DNA from: Carettochelys insculpta
Lineage: Eukaryota > Chordata > Testudines > Carettochelyidae
DNA length: 64,000 nucleotides
Reading direction: 5' to 3'
Assembly: GCF_033958435.1 (NCBI RefSeq)
Contig: NC_134138.1
Span: 28,736,598 to 28,800,597, forward strand
Part shown: in pieces, positions 45,938-57,700 of the stretch
Layout: the number at the start of each line of letters is the position of its first letter
Numbering within the stretch: the first letter of the stretch is position 1
Program-made: the position numbers and the translations under genes
The notes under the pieces: model-generated
Told to the model about the DNA's origin: nothing
Seen by the model: the letters and a program-made list of their open reading frames with translations, nothing else
Databases searched by the model: none

Positions 45938-47345
45938 ATGGACCCCCTGCAGCAGCAGCAGCAGCTGGAAGCCTTCAACACAGTCACCCAGACAGCAAGA
46001 ACCCTGCTAGGTGCTGCATGGGAGGCCACCCAGCAGCTCCTGGGGGGGGGCCCTCCCAGGGGGCAGATGGAGATGTCCCTGATCACCAGGCTCCCTTGTT
46101 CCTCCCCCACCGGGTGCTCCGCTGACTCTGGAGCTACTCCACCAGCTCCGAGTGGTGGGAGCAGCTGGTCACGGGGGAGTGGGAGGACGACCAGTGGCTG
46201 CAGAAATTCCGCATGCGCCGGCAGACCTTCCTGGAGCTCTGCCAGTGGCTCACCCCCGCCCTGAGGCACCAGGACACCTGGATGCAATGCACCCTCCCCG
46301 TCGAGAGGAGGGTCGCAATAACTGTCTGGAAGCTGGCCACTCCAGACAGCTACCGCTCTGTGGGACACCAGTTTGGAGTGGGAAAGGCCGTGGTTGGGGC
46401 TGTCATCATGGAGGTAAGGAGGCCTGGGCATGCACCCACTGGGGGGCCAGGGAGGGGGCCGGATGAGGGTCCAGGGAGGGAAGGGCTGGGTGGAGGGTGC
46501 CTGGGGAGGTGCCTGGGAGGGCGTCCTGGGGGGAGGGGACTGGGGCACCCTGCACACCCTCATGGGTGCTTGTGTTCCCTCCCCACAGGTGGCCCATGTG
46601 CTCAATGCCATGATATTCCAGAGGGTCGTCCGAGTTGGGGACCTGGATGCAGCCATCACCGGATTTGCTGCCATGGGGTTCCCGAATTGCTTTGGGGCCC
46701 TGGATGGGACCCACATCCCCATTTGTGCCCTGTACCACAGCGGGGGGTAGATACATCAACCGGAGGGGCTACCACTCCATGGTCTTGCAGGCCAGGGCGG
46801 ACAGCCGGGGCTATTTCCAGGATGTCTACATGGGCTGGCTCGGCCATACACATGATGCCCGCATTTTTAGGAACTCAGGCCTGTGCCACCGGCTGGGGGC
46901 AGGGACCTACATACCCCAGAGGGAGATCCCTCTGGGGGAACACCACTGTACCCCTCTGCCTTGTGGCGGACGTGGCCTACCCCCTCCAGCCCTGGCTCAT
47001 GTGCCCATACACCGGCCACCTCACTGCAAGCTAGGAGCGGTTCACCGCCTGACTGAACCACACCCGCCAGGTGGTGGAGTGGACCTTTGGCTGCCTGAAA
47101 GGCCGCTGGTGGTGCCTCCTTGCCTGCCTGGATGTGGGCCTCCAGAACATCCCCCAGGTTGTGGGCGCATGCTGCACGCTCCACAACATTGTTGAGAGCA
47201 AGGGGCAGACCTTCATCCAGGGGTGGGCAGTTGACGCTGGCAGGGGCTTCCCCCAGCTGGCTGCCACACCCAGTTGCCAGGCCCACTGCAAGGGGGTATG
47301 GGTCACGAGGCCCTGTGGGCCCATTTTGATCAGGAAGACCCCTGA
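45938..47345 (+). pseudogene. Harbinger DDE transposase (HARBI1-like), two exons, broken
   Basis: Start MDPLQQQQQLEAF; after a frameshift near 46060 come SSEWWEQLVTGEWEDDQWLQ, RRQTFLELCQWLTPALRHQD and SYRSVGHQFGVGKAVVGAV. Exon 1 ends at 46413. Exon 2 (46589 on) has VAHVLNAMIFQRVVRVGDLD and the first catalytic Asp in FGALDGTHIPI; a frameshift in a G run near 46745 follows. Then come RYINRRGYHSMVLQARADSR, AHDARIFRNSGLCHRLGAGT, the second Asp in CLVADVAYPLQPW, a nonsense codon at 47032-47034, the Glu in RQVVEWTFGCLKGRWWCL and IPQVVGACCTLHNIVESKG. The likely original stop is 47343-47345. All three acidic residues survive, but three or more lesions prevent expression. Confidence 0.88.
46414..46588 (+). 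other. Intron in Harbinger transposase copy B
   Basis: A 175-bp GT-AG intron (GTAAGG to CCCCACAG), phase 0, between GAVIME and VAHVLN. The same position and phase are found in the distinct element at 58749-63224 (intron 59582-59881). Copy A retains the donor. Confidence 0.8.
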
Positions 47346-48152
47346 GCACCATGCTAGCCTTCCCCAAAGGGCCTCCCACACACTTCCCCCACTGTCCGCA
47401 CACCCTCTCCACCGCCTGCACACCATCCCCCCAACAAGCACACGTCTCAGGTTCTTTGGAAAATAAAACTGTGGATTATTGAAAACCGGTAAATTGTCTT
47501 ATGTGTACAACGCAAACTGGAACCAATATACAAAGGGGACAACTATATACAAATTGGGGGCCACTTCGACAGGGAGGAGTCCACCTGGCCTGCCGCTGGA
47601 GACCCACCAGGAGCTGGTGGTCCACGGCAGCCATCCCCTGGGTCCGGCGGTGGTGTGCCCGTCCTGCTGGCCTTGGAGGTATCCCTGAGTGCTGGCGGTG
47701 CCTGACCTCCGGTGGGCTCTCAGGGACCACAGAGGGAGCCTGGCTGCCTGGGGCCTCGGATGGTGCAGTTGCAGGGAGGGGAGGGTTGTCAGTACTGTGC
47801 CCTGGCCCACGGCCCATTCTTCCTGTCCCCCTTGGGTGCTGGGTCTCCAGCCCCGTTGGTGGGTGTGGTGTCTCTGTTGGGTGTCCCCATTGCATGGTTC
47901 CCCTGCCCCAGGGTTAGGGCACTGTGCTGTCTATGGATGTGGGTGCTGATAGGCGCTGATGGCCATGCTGCCATCCTGGACCGTGCTGTGGCTGGGTCCA
48001 CTAGGGGTCTGTGGGGCTCCTGGTCACGTCAGGTGCTCCTGCCCCGTGGCCTGGTGGTGTGAGCCCTGTGGGGTACGTACCTGACCGTCCACTGTGGTGG
48101 TCGGGTGAGCCCCGGTGCATGGACGCCTGGCTGGTGCTCTGGGAGGGGAGGT

Positions 48153-48809
48153 CTATAAGGAGCCCCCTACCCCCCCCCCCCGCTTCTGGACCCCTCCTCC
48201 ACCATCCTGCTGGGGCTCCTCGGCTGCAGTGTCCAATGTGGCCTGGAGGGAGGAAGTATCCCAGGGGCCCAGGATGGCCCTGAGCTCCCTGTAATACGGG
48301 CAAGCAGCGGGGGCAGCCCCAGACTGGCTGTCCAAGTCCCGGGCCTGGGCATAACCCTGCTGCAACGCCTTCACCTTGCTAGGGATGTGATCTGGAGTGC
48401 AGGCAGGGTGACACTGGGTGGCCAGGCCTTCGGCCAGTCGGGCGAATGCTTCTGCGTTCTGCTGCTTGCTCCCCATCACTTGGAGCACCTCCTCCTCACC
48501 CCAGAGCCCCAGCAGGTCTTGGAGCTTGGCCTCCAACCGGGAGGGGCCCCGCTGCTTTTTGGGCCCCCATTTGGTTGCTGGGGTGCCTGTGTCCCCTGGG
48601 GGGGGAGCCCTGGGGGTACTCTGGGGGCTGGCTGGATGCCATGGCACTGGTTGGAGGGATCGGTATCTGTGGAGGGCGTGCAGGGCCGCCACGTGCGTGC
48701 ACTGCTGCCTGCACACTCTCAGCTTCCTGCCACAGGAAATCTGGATCCGTGGTGCTTTAAGCGCTGCTGCGCGCAGTGATTGTAGAGCCCTGCAGGGGCT
48801 GGACAGCAC
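48153..48809 (-). pseudogene. Myb/SANT-like (trihelix-type) Harbinger protein, copy B
   Basis: A minus-strand 218-codon frame with KLQDLLGLWGEEEVLQVMGS, NAEAFARLAEGLATQ, DHIPSKVKALQQGYAQARDL and CPYYRELRAILGPWDTSS. This is the Myb/SANT-like DNA-binding domain typical of Harbinger second genes. The probable native start (MASSQPPEYPQG) is in another frame (48714-48496), so a frameshift lies before the domain. The first conserved Trp position appears replaced (PSRLEAKLQ). The C-terminal part continues in decayed form toward 47500. Confidence 0.78.
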
Positions 48810-49076
48810 ATCTCAACTTCTCTGCTGATTGCTGCCACGGACGACCCCGCTATTTCGAAGTAGTGGGAAGTGGATCGCCTACACACACCCTACTTCGATA
48901 TTGAACATCGAAGTAGGGAGCTAGTCCCATCTTCAGATAGGAATAGCGATTTCGACATCTCGCCACCTAACATCAATTTCAACGTTGAAATAGCGCACGG
49001 TGTGGGTAGACACAATGCATACTATTTCGATGTTGTGCCGGCTACTTCGAAGTAGCCAGCTAGTGTAGACACACCC

Positions 49077-49466
49077 AGGGAGAGGGAAGGAATGGAGGTA
49101 GGAGCTCCTCCTACAATGGGGTGGGGGAATTCTGGTACCCAAAGTCATGAGAGAAGATGTCCATCCCAGGGTACCAGTTGCTATTTATCCTCCCTGATTC
49201 CTGGGGGCATCCTAGTCTCTGACAAACCCTTGTTCCCTTGGGACAGGAGGACATCATGGCCAAGGTGATGTGCCAGCTCCACTCCATCCCACACTTTCAC
49301 TGGGTGCCTGAGCCTCTGCAGCAGCTGTGCCATTTACGGTGGATCTGATGGAGTGTACAGCCCCACACTGAGCCAACTTGGGTGAGACAGCAGGTCTAGG
49401 CCACCGGGATCCCGCTGCTGCAGAAGCTGCTCCAGTTGGAGGAAGAATTTCCAAGGAAGTCTGCCA
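49077..49466. other. Intergenic DNA, nothing recognised
   Basis: No supported feature. Confidence 0.4.
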
Positions 49467-49995
49467 TTGAATGTATGTTCCCACACACCGGCTCTCGAGC
49501 AAGCTGGAATCCCAACCATGCACACCCTCCTCAGGCAGCGGCGGCTCCGCTGGCTTGGCCATGTCCACAGGATGAATGATGGAAGGATCCCAAAAGACAT
49601 CCTGTATGGTGAGCTAGCCTCTGGCAAAAGACCTCCTGGACGCCCCACATTGCGCTGCAAAGATGTTTGCAAGAGGGACGTAGACACTGAGCCGGACAGC
49701 TGGGAGGAGCTGGCAGACGATCGCAGCAGATGGAGGCAGGAACGACACAAGGGCCTTCAGAAGGGTGAGATGAGGATCAGACAGCTAGCAGAGGAGAAGC
49801 GAGCCCACAGAAAGCAGAGTAAGGACCTGCCAGACACCCATTACACATACAAGAGATGCAGTAAGGACTGTCACTGTCCTGTGGGCCTTCACAGTCACAG
49901 TCAACGCTGCAAATGATGATCCCACATGGAACTACAAAGGGCGCGATCCATAGTCTACGAAGACTGAAGGATGCTGCTGCTACTACTACTACTAC
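49467..49995 (+). mobile_element. LINE 3' end encoding a Zn-finger C-terminus
   Basis: An open stretch of 149 codons: AGIPTMHTLLRQRRLRWLGH, VHRMNDGRIPKDILYGELAS, RPPGRPTLRCKDVCKRDVD, SWEELADDRSRWRQ, then CSKDCHCPVGLHSHSQRC, a C2H2-like finger at the very end. This is the C-terminus of a non-LTR reverse transcriptase (clade not determined). The 3' end has a CTACTACTAC microsatellite tail (49978-49995). It is uninterrupted and so rather young, but it lacks RT and endonuclease. Confidence 0.8.
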
Positions 49996-50607
49996 ACACT
50001 GGCTCTGAAACCAAAGGGTTAATCCAGGCATTGCCAGCCACTGCTGATTATTAGGCTAACAGCAGCTGGGAGGATCACAGGGCTGGGAAGCAGATTGGGA
50101 GAACGGCTAAAGAGGAGAGAAGAGGCAGGGGAGAGAGGAACTCTGGTCAGCAGACAGCTAGAGAGCCTTCCAGGGCCACCACCCCAACAAGAGGCAAAGA
50201 GACCCTCAGACCAAACCCCCTGTCAGACTGGGGACCAGATTCTTGGGCATGAGGAGCGGACTGACAGCCCCACTGAGCTGAGCAAGCTGGAGTCACATCC
50301 TCCCTGTTTGAGCAGGGGAAGCACCTTCACACTGATGCAGCACCTCGAGGTGCCAGACATCTCTGAAAGGGGAGAGACAACAGAATGAAAGACTGACCTG
50401 GGGAGATGCTGAAAATGGGGGCAGCAGTAGTCCTGACTGCAGGAGACATTCTCCCATCAGCAGCTGTCCCAGGCCTGACAGCAGGTGCCACCTTTGCCTA
50501 AGCCTACAGAACCCTTTGCTCTTCCATCTGGAGGATCCTGGGGGGAGGCATGTGACCATATGCCCAGTGGAGGGGGAGGGCCCAGGCTCCCGTAATACCT
50601 ACCTGAG
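49996..50607. other. Intergenic DNA, nothing recognised
   Basis: No supported feature; frames are short. Confidence 0.4.
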
Positions 50608-50765
50608 GGTCACTGGGGAATCCCCAAGTGCAGCCTTTCTTGAACTGTCTCAAACCCAAAGAGGGTCTCATGGTAAGTGCTGGGGGCTGTGAGTAGGGTC
50701 ACAAGCCATCCAGGTTTTCCCAGACATGACCTCCTCTTTGGTCCCCAGGCAGATTTTGGAAATAT
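50608..50765 (+). repeat. Solo copy of the foldback element's left arm
   Basis: It shares 'cactggggaatcccca', 'catccaggttttcccagaca', 'ttggtccccaggcag' and 'attttggaaatatta' with the left arm at 51690-51900. It may pair with the inverted piece at 54000-54140, which would make an outer, older foldback. Confidence 0.65.
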
Positions 50766-51684
50766 TAAAAATTTTGTGGCGGGGGAGGAGGGGAACAAAA
50801 CTCGTTCTCCCTCCACTGGGAAGGAGGAGAAGAGAGAGACATGATAAGCACTGAGCCACTAACGGGAAAGAGAGAGGGGCTGCAGACTCTTTCCTTTTGT
50901 TAGGACACTGGACTGTACCTGCTTTTGCACTCTGTAATCTGGAACTTAGTGAACTGCCTAGAAGTCCAGGTCCTCAGATCCCTGTCACTGAGCCTGGTTG
51001 ATCCCATACCTCCTCTTATCCCCATTGGAACTATTAGATGGAAGGCAGCCACACAGGATCCTACATCTCCTCCACAAGACATGGGGAGAGCCAGGCCCAG
51101 GAACAACCAATGTGATTCCATATGTGTTCTGTAAGAAGGAAAACTTGGGGCCTCTGCAGGCTTTGTTGCAGAAGAACTTGCTGAAATCTCAGAACCAAGA
51201 ACAGTCCAACAACAATGGGCCAAAATGTGAAAATTTATCCCTAATGAGAGGGTTTGCAGTTGCTGCCACCTTTGAAGTGAAAACTGCTGGCCAAATGGCA
51301 AGGATCACTGAAGTTATAAACAGGGCAATGGCAGTTAAGGATGAAATCTGCCATGCAGGGAAGAGAAATGAGACAGAGGTTATGCCACATGGACCAACTG
51401 AAGACTAGAAAAGACCAAATGGTCCATCCTCATCATGCCTTTTTCACAGAACCTGAGCCCGAGGTGCCAGCACCCTTAATCCAAGATGCTGGCATGAAAA
51501 GAAACAGCAAATAAAATGAATCATAGACCTCCCCTTGGTGGTCATAACGTGGCCAGAGCATTCCGATGGAGACTACCATCAAGTGCAGACCACTACAGGG
51601 AAAAAAGATCCCTGAGAATCTATGACCTATTCTGTGGTAGTTGTGGGAAATGGTCTGCCAAAAACTTTTGGCTGTGGTGTATCT
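50766..51684. other. Unclassified DNA between foldback arms
   Basis: Frames up to 136 codons on both strands have no recognisable motif. No repeat was assigned. Confidence 0.4.
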
Positions 51685-53985
51685 CATGGCCACTGGGGAA
51701 TCCCCATGTGCACCTTTCTCAGAGTGGGTCTCCCAGCCCAAAAGGGGGTCTCAAGGCAAGTGCAGGGGGATTGTGAGTAGGATCGCTAACCGCCCAGGTT
51801 TTCCCAAATGTGACCTCATCTTTGGTCCCCAGATCTTCCTTCAGGCAGATTTTGGAAATATTAACAGCATCTGTGATTTTTCCTGGCCTTCCAAGCAGGG
51901 TGGCTGGAGAGCAGTGGCCACTGTCTGGACACCCAGCTTGGATGGCAGCACCGCTGCCAGCAGCAGCACAGAGGGAAGTGTGACATGGTATTGTGTTAAT
52001 GCTCTTCCACCTGCACTGCTGATGGAGGCAGCACTGCCTTTGGCTCTGGGGAGGCAGCAGAGCAGTGGCTGTCGGCAGGTCACCCAGCTCAGAAGTCAGT
52101 GCCAGCACTAGCCACAGCACAGAAGGAAGGTGGGAATGATATGGGATTGCCTCCCTTCCCTCTGCATGCTTGCTGGTGGTGGGGCTGCCTTCTGAGCTGA
52201 GTAGCCACAGAGTAGTGGCCACTGGCCAGGTGCCCAGCTCAGATGGCAACATCACTGCCAGCAGCAGCACTGCTGGATTTGGAACTGTCTTCTGAGCTGG
52301 GTATCCTGCAAGCGAACACTATTCTAGGGCCCTCCAGCTTGGAAGTCAGTGCTGCTACCAACAGCAGTGCTGAAGGATGTGTAGCAAGGGATGATATTAC
52401 TTCTTTCTGCACCATGGCTGGTGGCAGCTCTGCCTTCCAAATGGGGTGAGCAGAGAGCAGGTGCCACTGGCCAGGTGCCCACCTCAGAAGGCAGCACCCC
52501 CGCCAGCAGCAGCACAAAAAGGAAGGGTGGCACTGAATTGTGTTTCCACTCTTCCTGCTGGGCCGTTGCCAGGTGTGGCTTTGCCTTTCTAGGCAGGCAG
52601 TTGGAATGTTCATGCTACTGCCAGGAGCAACACAGAAGGAACAGTGGCCTGGCGTGGTTTTGCCTCTCTTCCTTCTGTGCCACTGCTGGTGGACGTGCTG
52701 ATTTCCAAACTGGGAGGCCACAGAGTGGCAGAGCAGCAGCCGCAATCCAGGGTCTTAGATGGAAAAGCTGCACTGCCACCACCAGCAGCACAGAAGGAAG
52801 GGCGGCACAGTCTGATACTGCCACACTTCCTTCTGTGCCACTGCTGGGGGCAGCACTGCCTTCCATGCTGAGAAGCCAGAGAGTGGTGGCTGCTGGCAGC
52901 ACAACCAGCTTGGACCTCGACACTGCCAGCAGCAGCAGTGCAGAAGGAAGGATGAGCTGGTATGTTATTGCCACTGTTCTTCCTGCACTGCAGCTTGTGG
53001 TGATGCTGCCTTCTGAGCTGGGTGGCTACAGAGAAATGAACAGGGGCTCAGCTCATATGGCAGCACTTTGCTGTCAGCAGCAGTATAGATGGAAGGGAGG
53101 CACGGTACGGCATTGCCACTCTTTCTTCTGTGCTGCTGCTTGCATTGGCTCTAACTTCTAGGCCAGACAGCAATAGAGTCAAGCACCAAGGTCAGAAGGC
53201 AGTCTGCCTTCAACAGCAGCGCAGGGGGAAGAGTGGTATGGTCTGCTACTGCCACCCTTCCTTCTGTGCCGCTGCTGGGGACAGCGCTGCTTTCCAAGCT
53301 AAGCAGCCAGAGAGTGGTGGCTGCAGGCAGCTCAGAAGTCAATGTGGCCACCAGCCGCAGGGCAGAAGGAAGGGTGTCATGGAATATTATTCCCACCTTT
53401 CTTTGTTCACTGTTGCTGATGGTGGAGCTGTTTCACGAGCCAAGTGGCTGCAGAGCATTGGCCTCTGGTGAGGTGCCCAGTTTGGATGGCAGCACTGCTG
53501 CCAGCAGTAGCACAGAAGGAAGGATGGTGTGACAAGGCATTGCCAGTCCTGTGCCACTGCTAGTGGCATCTCTACCTTTCAAGCTGGGTGGCCAGAGAGA
53601 GAAGGAGCCCAGCTTTGAAGTCAGTGTCACCACCAGCAGCAGCACGGAGGGAAGTGTAGCAAGTGCTGGTACTGCCACTTTTTCTTCTGAGTTACTGCTG
53701 GCAGCGTCAGTGTTTTCCAGGCTGGGCAGCTGAGGGGAGCTGCGACTCCAGCCACCCAACTTTAAAGGCAAAGAAAACTCATGGACATGTTTGCATATTT
53801 TCAAATCTGCCTGGACAGAGATCAGAGGACTGAAGAAGAGATCATGGGTGGGAAAACCCACAAGTGTGGTGACTCTACAAACAACACTTCTACACTTGTC
53901 TGGCTGCCCCCTTTTGGGTTGGGAGCAGCAGTGTGGGAAACGCTGCACTAAGAGATTCCTCTATGAGCCCAAGGTCCAGCACGGC
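51685..53985. mobile_element. Foldback transposon with long inverted arms around a tandem array
   Basis: The left arm (about 51685-51900) and right arm (about 53740-53985) are inverted copies: 'cccaaaagggggtctcaagg' against 'aacccaaaagggggcagcca', 'ggttttcccaaatgtgacct' against 'gggttttcccacccatgatc', then 'caggcagattttggaaatat' against 'caggcagatttgaaaatatg'. Between them lies a satellite-like array of about 1.8 kb. The inverted right terminus GCAGCGTTTCCCACACT suggests a hAT-type end. There is no transposase and the frames are by-products of the array. Confidence 0.75.
51945..53670 (+). repeat. Degenerate tandem array, period near 139 bp, about 13 units
   Basis: The anchor word 'cagcagcacagaaggaag' and variants recur near 51961, 52115, 52260, 52360, 52506, 52624, 52783, 52930, 53073, 53214, 53353, 53504 and 53634, a mean step of about 139 bp. 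Most units also hold the inverted word 'cttccttctgtgccactgct', so each could fold into its own hairpin. Open frames of up to 256 codons run through it because of the repetition, not selection. Confidence 0.8.
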
Positions 53986-53994
53986 CATTAGTTC

Positions 53995-54145
53995 TTGGCA
54001 GACCCTTTTCCAAAACTTCCATAGAAGTTGTAGATTCTCTGAGAAGTTTGCCATATGTCAAATATCTGTCCAGGGGGAGAATGGAGGACCAAAAGGAGGT
54101 CATAGCTAGGAAAACCCAGATGCAGGGTATACCCCTCAAACATCA
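53995..54145 (-). repeat. Second right-arm-like piece of the foldback family
   Basis: Inverted, it reads 'ctgggttttcctagctatga', 'cctccttttggtcctccatt' and 'ctggacagatatttgacata', matching the arms at 50608, 51690 and (inverted) 53740. It lies directly after the right arm of the main element. Confidence 0.55.
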
Positions 54146-54340
54146 GCATCCTTGGCATTATGTTGCCATATACTTATTCATACATACTTGTGTATAAAGA
54201 AACGTGTTACTTATGTGGGAACAAAGACAATGTGTCTGTTCCCCTAGTTCCAGCCAGAACTTACACAACTTTTTAATAACTCTCGTCTCCCGCAGACTGC
54301 TGCCTACTCCTTCATTTCTTGGAAGAGCGAAAATGAATCT

Positions 54341-54767
54341 GATTATGTCTACACTAGCCCCAGAACTTAGGAGGGGGCATGATAATGAACCTAATCAAAA
54401 GATGCTAATGAGGCACTGCCATGAATATGCAGAACCTCATTAGCATAATGGCAGATGCCACACTTTGATAGTGCCACTTTCATTAGCGTGTGGCTCATCT
54501 ACATAGGGTCCTTTTCAAAAGGACCCTGCACACTTCAAAATCCCCTTATTACTACAACCAAATAGGAATAAGGGGATTTTGAAGTGTGCAGGGTCCTTTC
54601 AAAAGGACCCTGTGCAGAAAAGCCGTGAAAGCAGCACTTTCAAAGTGCGGCGGCTGCCATTATGCTAATGAGGTGCTGCTTATTCATGGAAGCGTCTCAT
54701 TAGCATCGTTTGATTAGGTTTATTATCATGCCCCTTTCCAAGTTCTGGGGCTAGTGTAGACATAGCC
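54341..54767. mobile_element. 427-bp palindromic MITE with TCT TSD
   Basis: The ends are GATTATGTCTACACTAGC and, inverted, GGCTATGTCTACACTAGC. TCT at 54338-54340 and 54768-54770 is a perfect 3-bp duplication. The arms (about 200 bp) meet around 'attactacaaccaaatag' near 54550-54565. Each arm holds TGCTAATGAGG and CCTCATTAGCA. It shares the 18-mer CAAAAGATGCTAATGAGG (54396-54413) with the palindrome at 25427 (25480-25497). Confidence 0.9.
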
Positions 54768-54770
54768 TCT

Positions 54771-57700
54771 TAGGCTCTAATAGATGCTACACAAACACAA
54801 AATTCTTCATCCTGGGGCACGGCCAACATCAGGCCTCAGACAGCAGGAGCCAAATAAAAAAAAACATGAGACTGGCTGAAAATGAGGAGATGAAAGAGAA
54901 ATAAGTAAACATATAATTCATTATGGGTCTTTTTATTTTCCTTTGCTTTCTGAGCTTTGAGGACACACTCATGCCATGTTTTCGTCCTTTTCTCTGCAAA
55001 CCTGAGGACATGAAACACTTTTTCAATGAAAGTTGAGGGTGCGTCTACACTCCAGAGAGTACACTAACATATCTGTGCCAGCATAGCACCTTAATTTAGA
55101 TGCAGCCGAGAAGAATGGAGGAGGAGCCCAGAAGGAATTTTTCTGTTGGCATAACTGCACCACCCACAGAAATAAAGTCCCCTTAGACTCCTAGCATGGG
55201 CAATCTTACCTAAGAGAGCAATGGCTTCAGAAAGCAGCATTCGGAGACATGGGTCAGAGATGGTGTTAGGAGCCTGAGAGCAAGCCAAATGGTAGGACTC
55301 GTGACTCATGCATTGAGGGCAGAAGAGACCATCATGATCATCTGCTCTGCCCTCCTGCATGTTTCAGGGCACAGAATCTCATCCATCCACGCTTTTTCAC
55401 AGACCCACCGTCACTGGCTGAGTTATTGAATTCCACAAATTATAATTCAAAGACCTCAAATTATGGGGAATCCACCATTTACACTAGTTGAAAGCTGCAA
55501 GAGGCCCATGTCCCCTGCTGCACAGGAAGGCAACTTTCTCCTGCCAGCCCAGCCCCAAGGGCTCTGCAAATCTGACCTCTGGGAAAATTCTTTTCCACCC
55601 CCAAACATGAGCTCCATTTGCCCAGGAGTATTTTGGCAAGACCCACCAGCCAAACACCTGGGAAGGAATTCACTGTAGTAACTCAGACCCCTTCCTCCAA
55701 AGAACCCATCACCAGCCACTGGAGCTATCTGCCACCAGAAGATGCAGCTCAGCTACATGCCATTGTAGGCAGCCTCATCAAACCAGCTCCTCCATGAACC
55801 CAGCAAGCTAGGCAATGATTTAAGTTACAATTGTAACTACCCCTCACTTTCCTTCCTGGGTTACCTGGGAATCAGCAATATTTACTTGTGTGCCTGGGTG
55901 TCTGATGGTTTGAATATTAATAGAGATCCTGAGTGACCCAGTGGTTATGTTGAATATCTGGGAATCCTCTTCCCATCCTTTGTTGCAGTCCCTTATTTCT
56001 ATAGGTATATAGAATGGTGGTGCCGCCACCTGGCTTGGCTCCTGTATACAATTAATGGTGTGCCTTGTGAACCTTCAGGAACACTTATTGAAGTAATATT
56101 CTGGGTTTAACTCCAAAACATCAGTTATAAATAACACACATCTAATTGAACAAACTAGAATAACAACTCAAGGAAACAGGGCTACAGACTAAACTTGAAT
56201 AAAAACCATTGACAAAGTACACAGAAATAAATTGACCATATCTAAGTGGCATGTACACTGCCATCCGGTATCCCACCCCAGAGTGCACACTCCTTAGACA
56301 TCAGAGCTGCAGATACTTGCTTGCCTTGGCATGCTTGCAGGGCTTCACCTCAGTTGGAGACAGCTGGTACATGTTCTGTGTCAGTCCAGGCAAGGCAGCA
56401 AGCTGAAGAGCCCCTCTAATGCTGGAGCTGGCCCCCGCAGCACTTTAACAGATACAGATAATTACAGTGACTTCCCTGCCCTGTTCTTCAGATGCCTCTA
56501 GCTTCTAGTAGCAGTTCCTGGATTGGGAAAGGGCCTCACACCTACCCAGAAGTGGCCTGCTTGATCACAGGCCACAGCATGGCCCTGGCACCCTGAAATA
56601 TGGAGATTCCCATCTTCTCACACTTCCTGGCAAAAAGCCACAGTTTCCTGCCCGTTTTCTTCCCAAGGTGTCGTGGGAATCATAGTCTCTAGAGCCAGAT
56701 CCTCCCAGTCAAAGTCAGAGGCTCCTTTAGACAGAGGGGCCTACACAAAGAACACCTAGGGCTGCCGAGAGTTCTTTGTGAGCTTTCCCCCTTTCTTGGA
56801 TGAAATCAATTATGGAATTGCTGTGACTTGTCCAAAAGCTGCTAGGATTCACCCCAGTTGCATGTCTATGTGTGCTGGGGAACAGCAAAGAAGTCAGCAG
56901 CACTGGGATCTCAACGTGCTGGTGGCCAGTGCAGGGAGCTCAGTAAGTTGCTCAAAAGCAATTAGCCTAAAGCCAGAGGTGAGAACCACTCCTCTGGGAA
57001 CTTCCTGTCATTCTGCCGCCCGGTGCTGGGCACTGTGCTGAGTACTGAGCTAACAGCTGCCCATGATAGCCGGTCAGCTAGGGTAGTGCCTGCTGACCCC
57101 AGAATCTAGTCTCAGATGAAAGGTGAGCCGGTGGATCCAGGATGCGGCTGCCAAGAGACTGCAATGTGTGTAAGGTGTAAATCTGTCCCCCAGGCTGCAG
57201 GAGTCTCCCTCTGGCAGGGAAAGGCTCTAGCAGTGGGGAGCTGTCAGAACCTTTCCCCGATGCCTCCTGGCTAAGCCACCCTTCTGCAGGAGTCTTTCCC
57301 TGCAACTGGGAGGGCAGACAGGGAAGCACAAGTAGACACCTGTGCAGGGTGCATACGCAGGTACTTATCCACACCCTTCAGATGTGTCTGTGCTCTGCTA
57401 GGCAGGCTCTGCCTCTCTCTACAGTATTATTTAACCTCAGGAGGGGAGCTACCTGAGCATGAATGCACCATGCCACCAAAAGAAGCTCAGCCTTTGTCTG
57501 CCTGGTTTCTGCAGGCTCTGAAGGAGTTATGTAGGCAGTATCAGATTTAGGATGTTCTTAGCTATCAACTTCGTTGTTTTCTCATTGTTAGGCTTTGTAC
57601 ATGATGTCAAACAGGGACGTTGTAGTCACTGGCTAATTCTAAGTGATTTGGGAAATAAAGATTTTGGGTCTGGAACAGCACACAGTCTTAGAGTGCCGCT

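Larger units (their letters stand above)
45565..49076 (+). mobile_element. PIF/Harbinger transposon, copy B (most complete)
   Basis: A 3.5-kb element with ends GGGCTACATCTACACTAG and, inverted, GGGTGTGTCTACACTAG. Long subterminal regions rich in 'cttcgaagtag'-like words follow. It contains a plus-strand transposase with one intron and a minus-strand Myb/SANT-like gene. Their 3' ends meet near 47460-47580 with an AATAAA at 47462. It is the same family as copy A, inverted relative to it. I could not find a convincing 3-bp TSD. Both genes have disabling changes. Confidence 0.88.

Noticed and set aside
45938..47345. A domesticated HARBI1 host gene
   Set aside because: The sequence lies between transposon ends beside a Myb-like partner and has frameshifts and a stop, unlike a conserved host gene.
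52391..53161. 256-codon frame and other long frames at 51.7-53.9 kb
   Set aside because: They follow the periodicity of the 139-bp array and appear on both strands.
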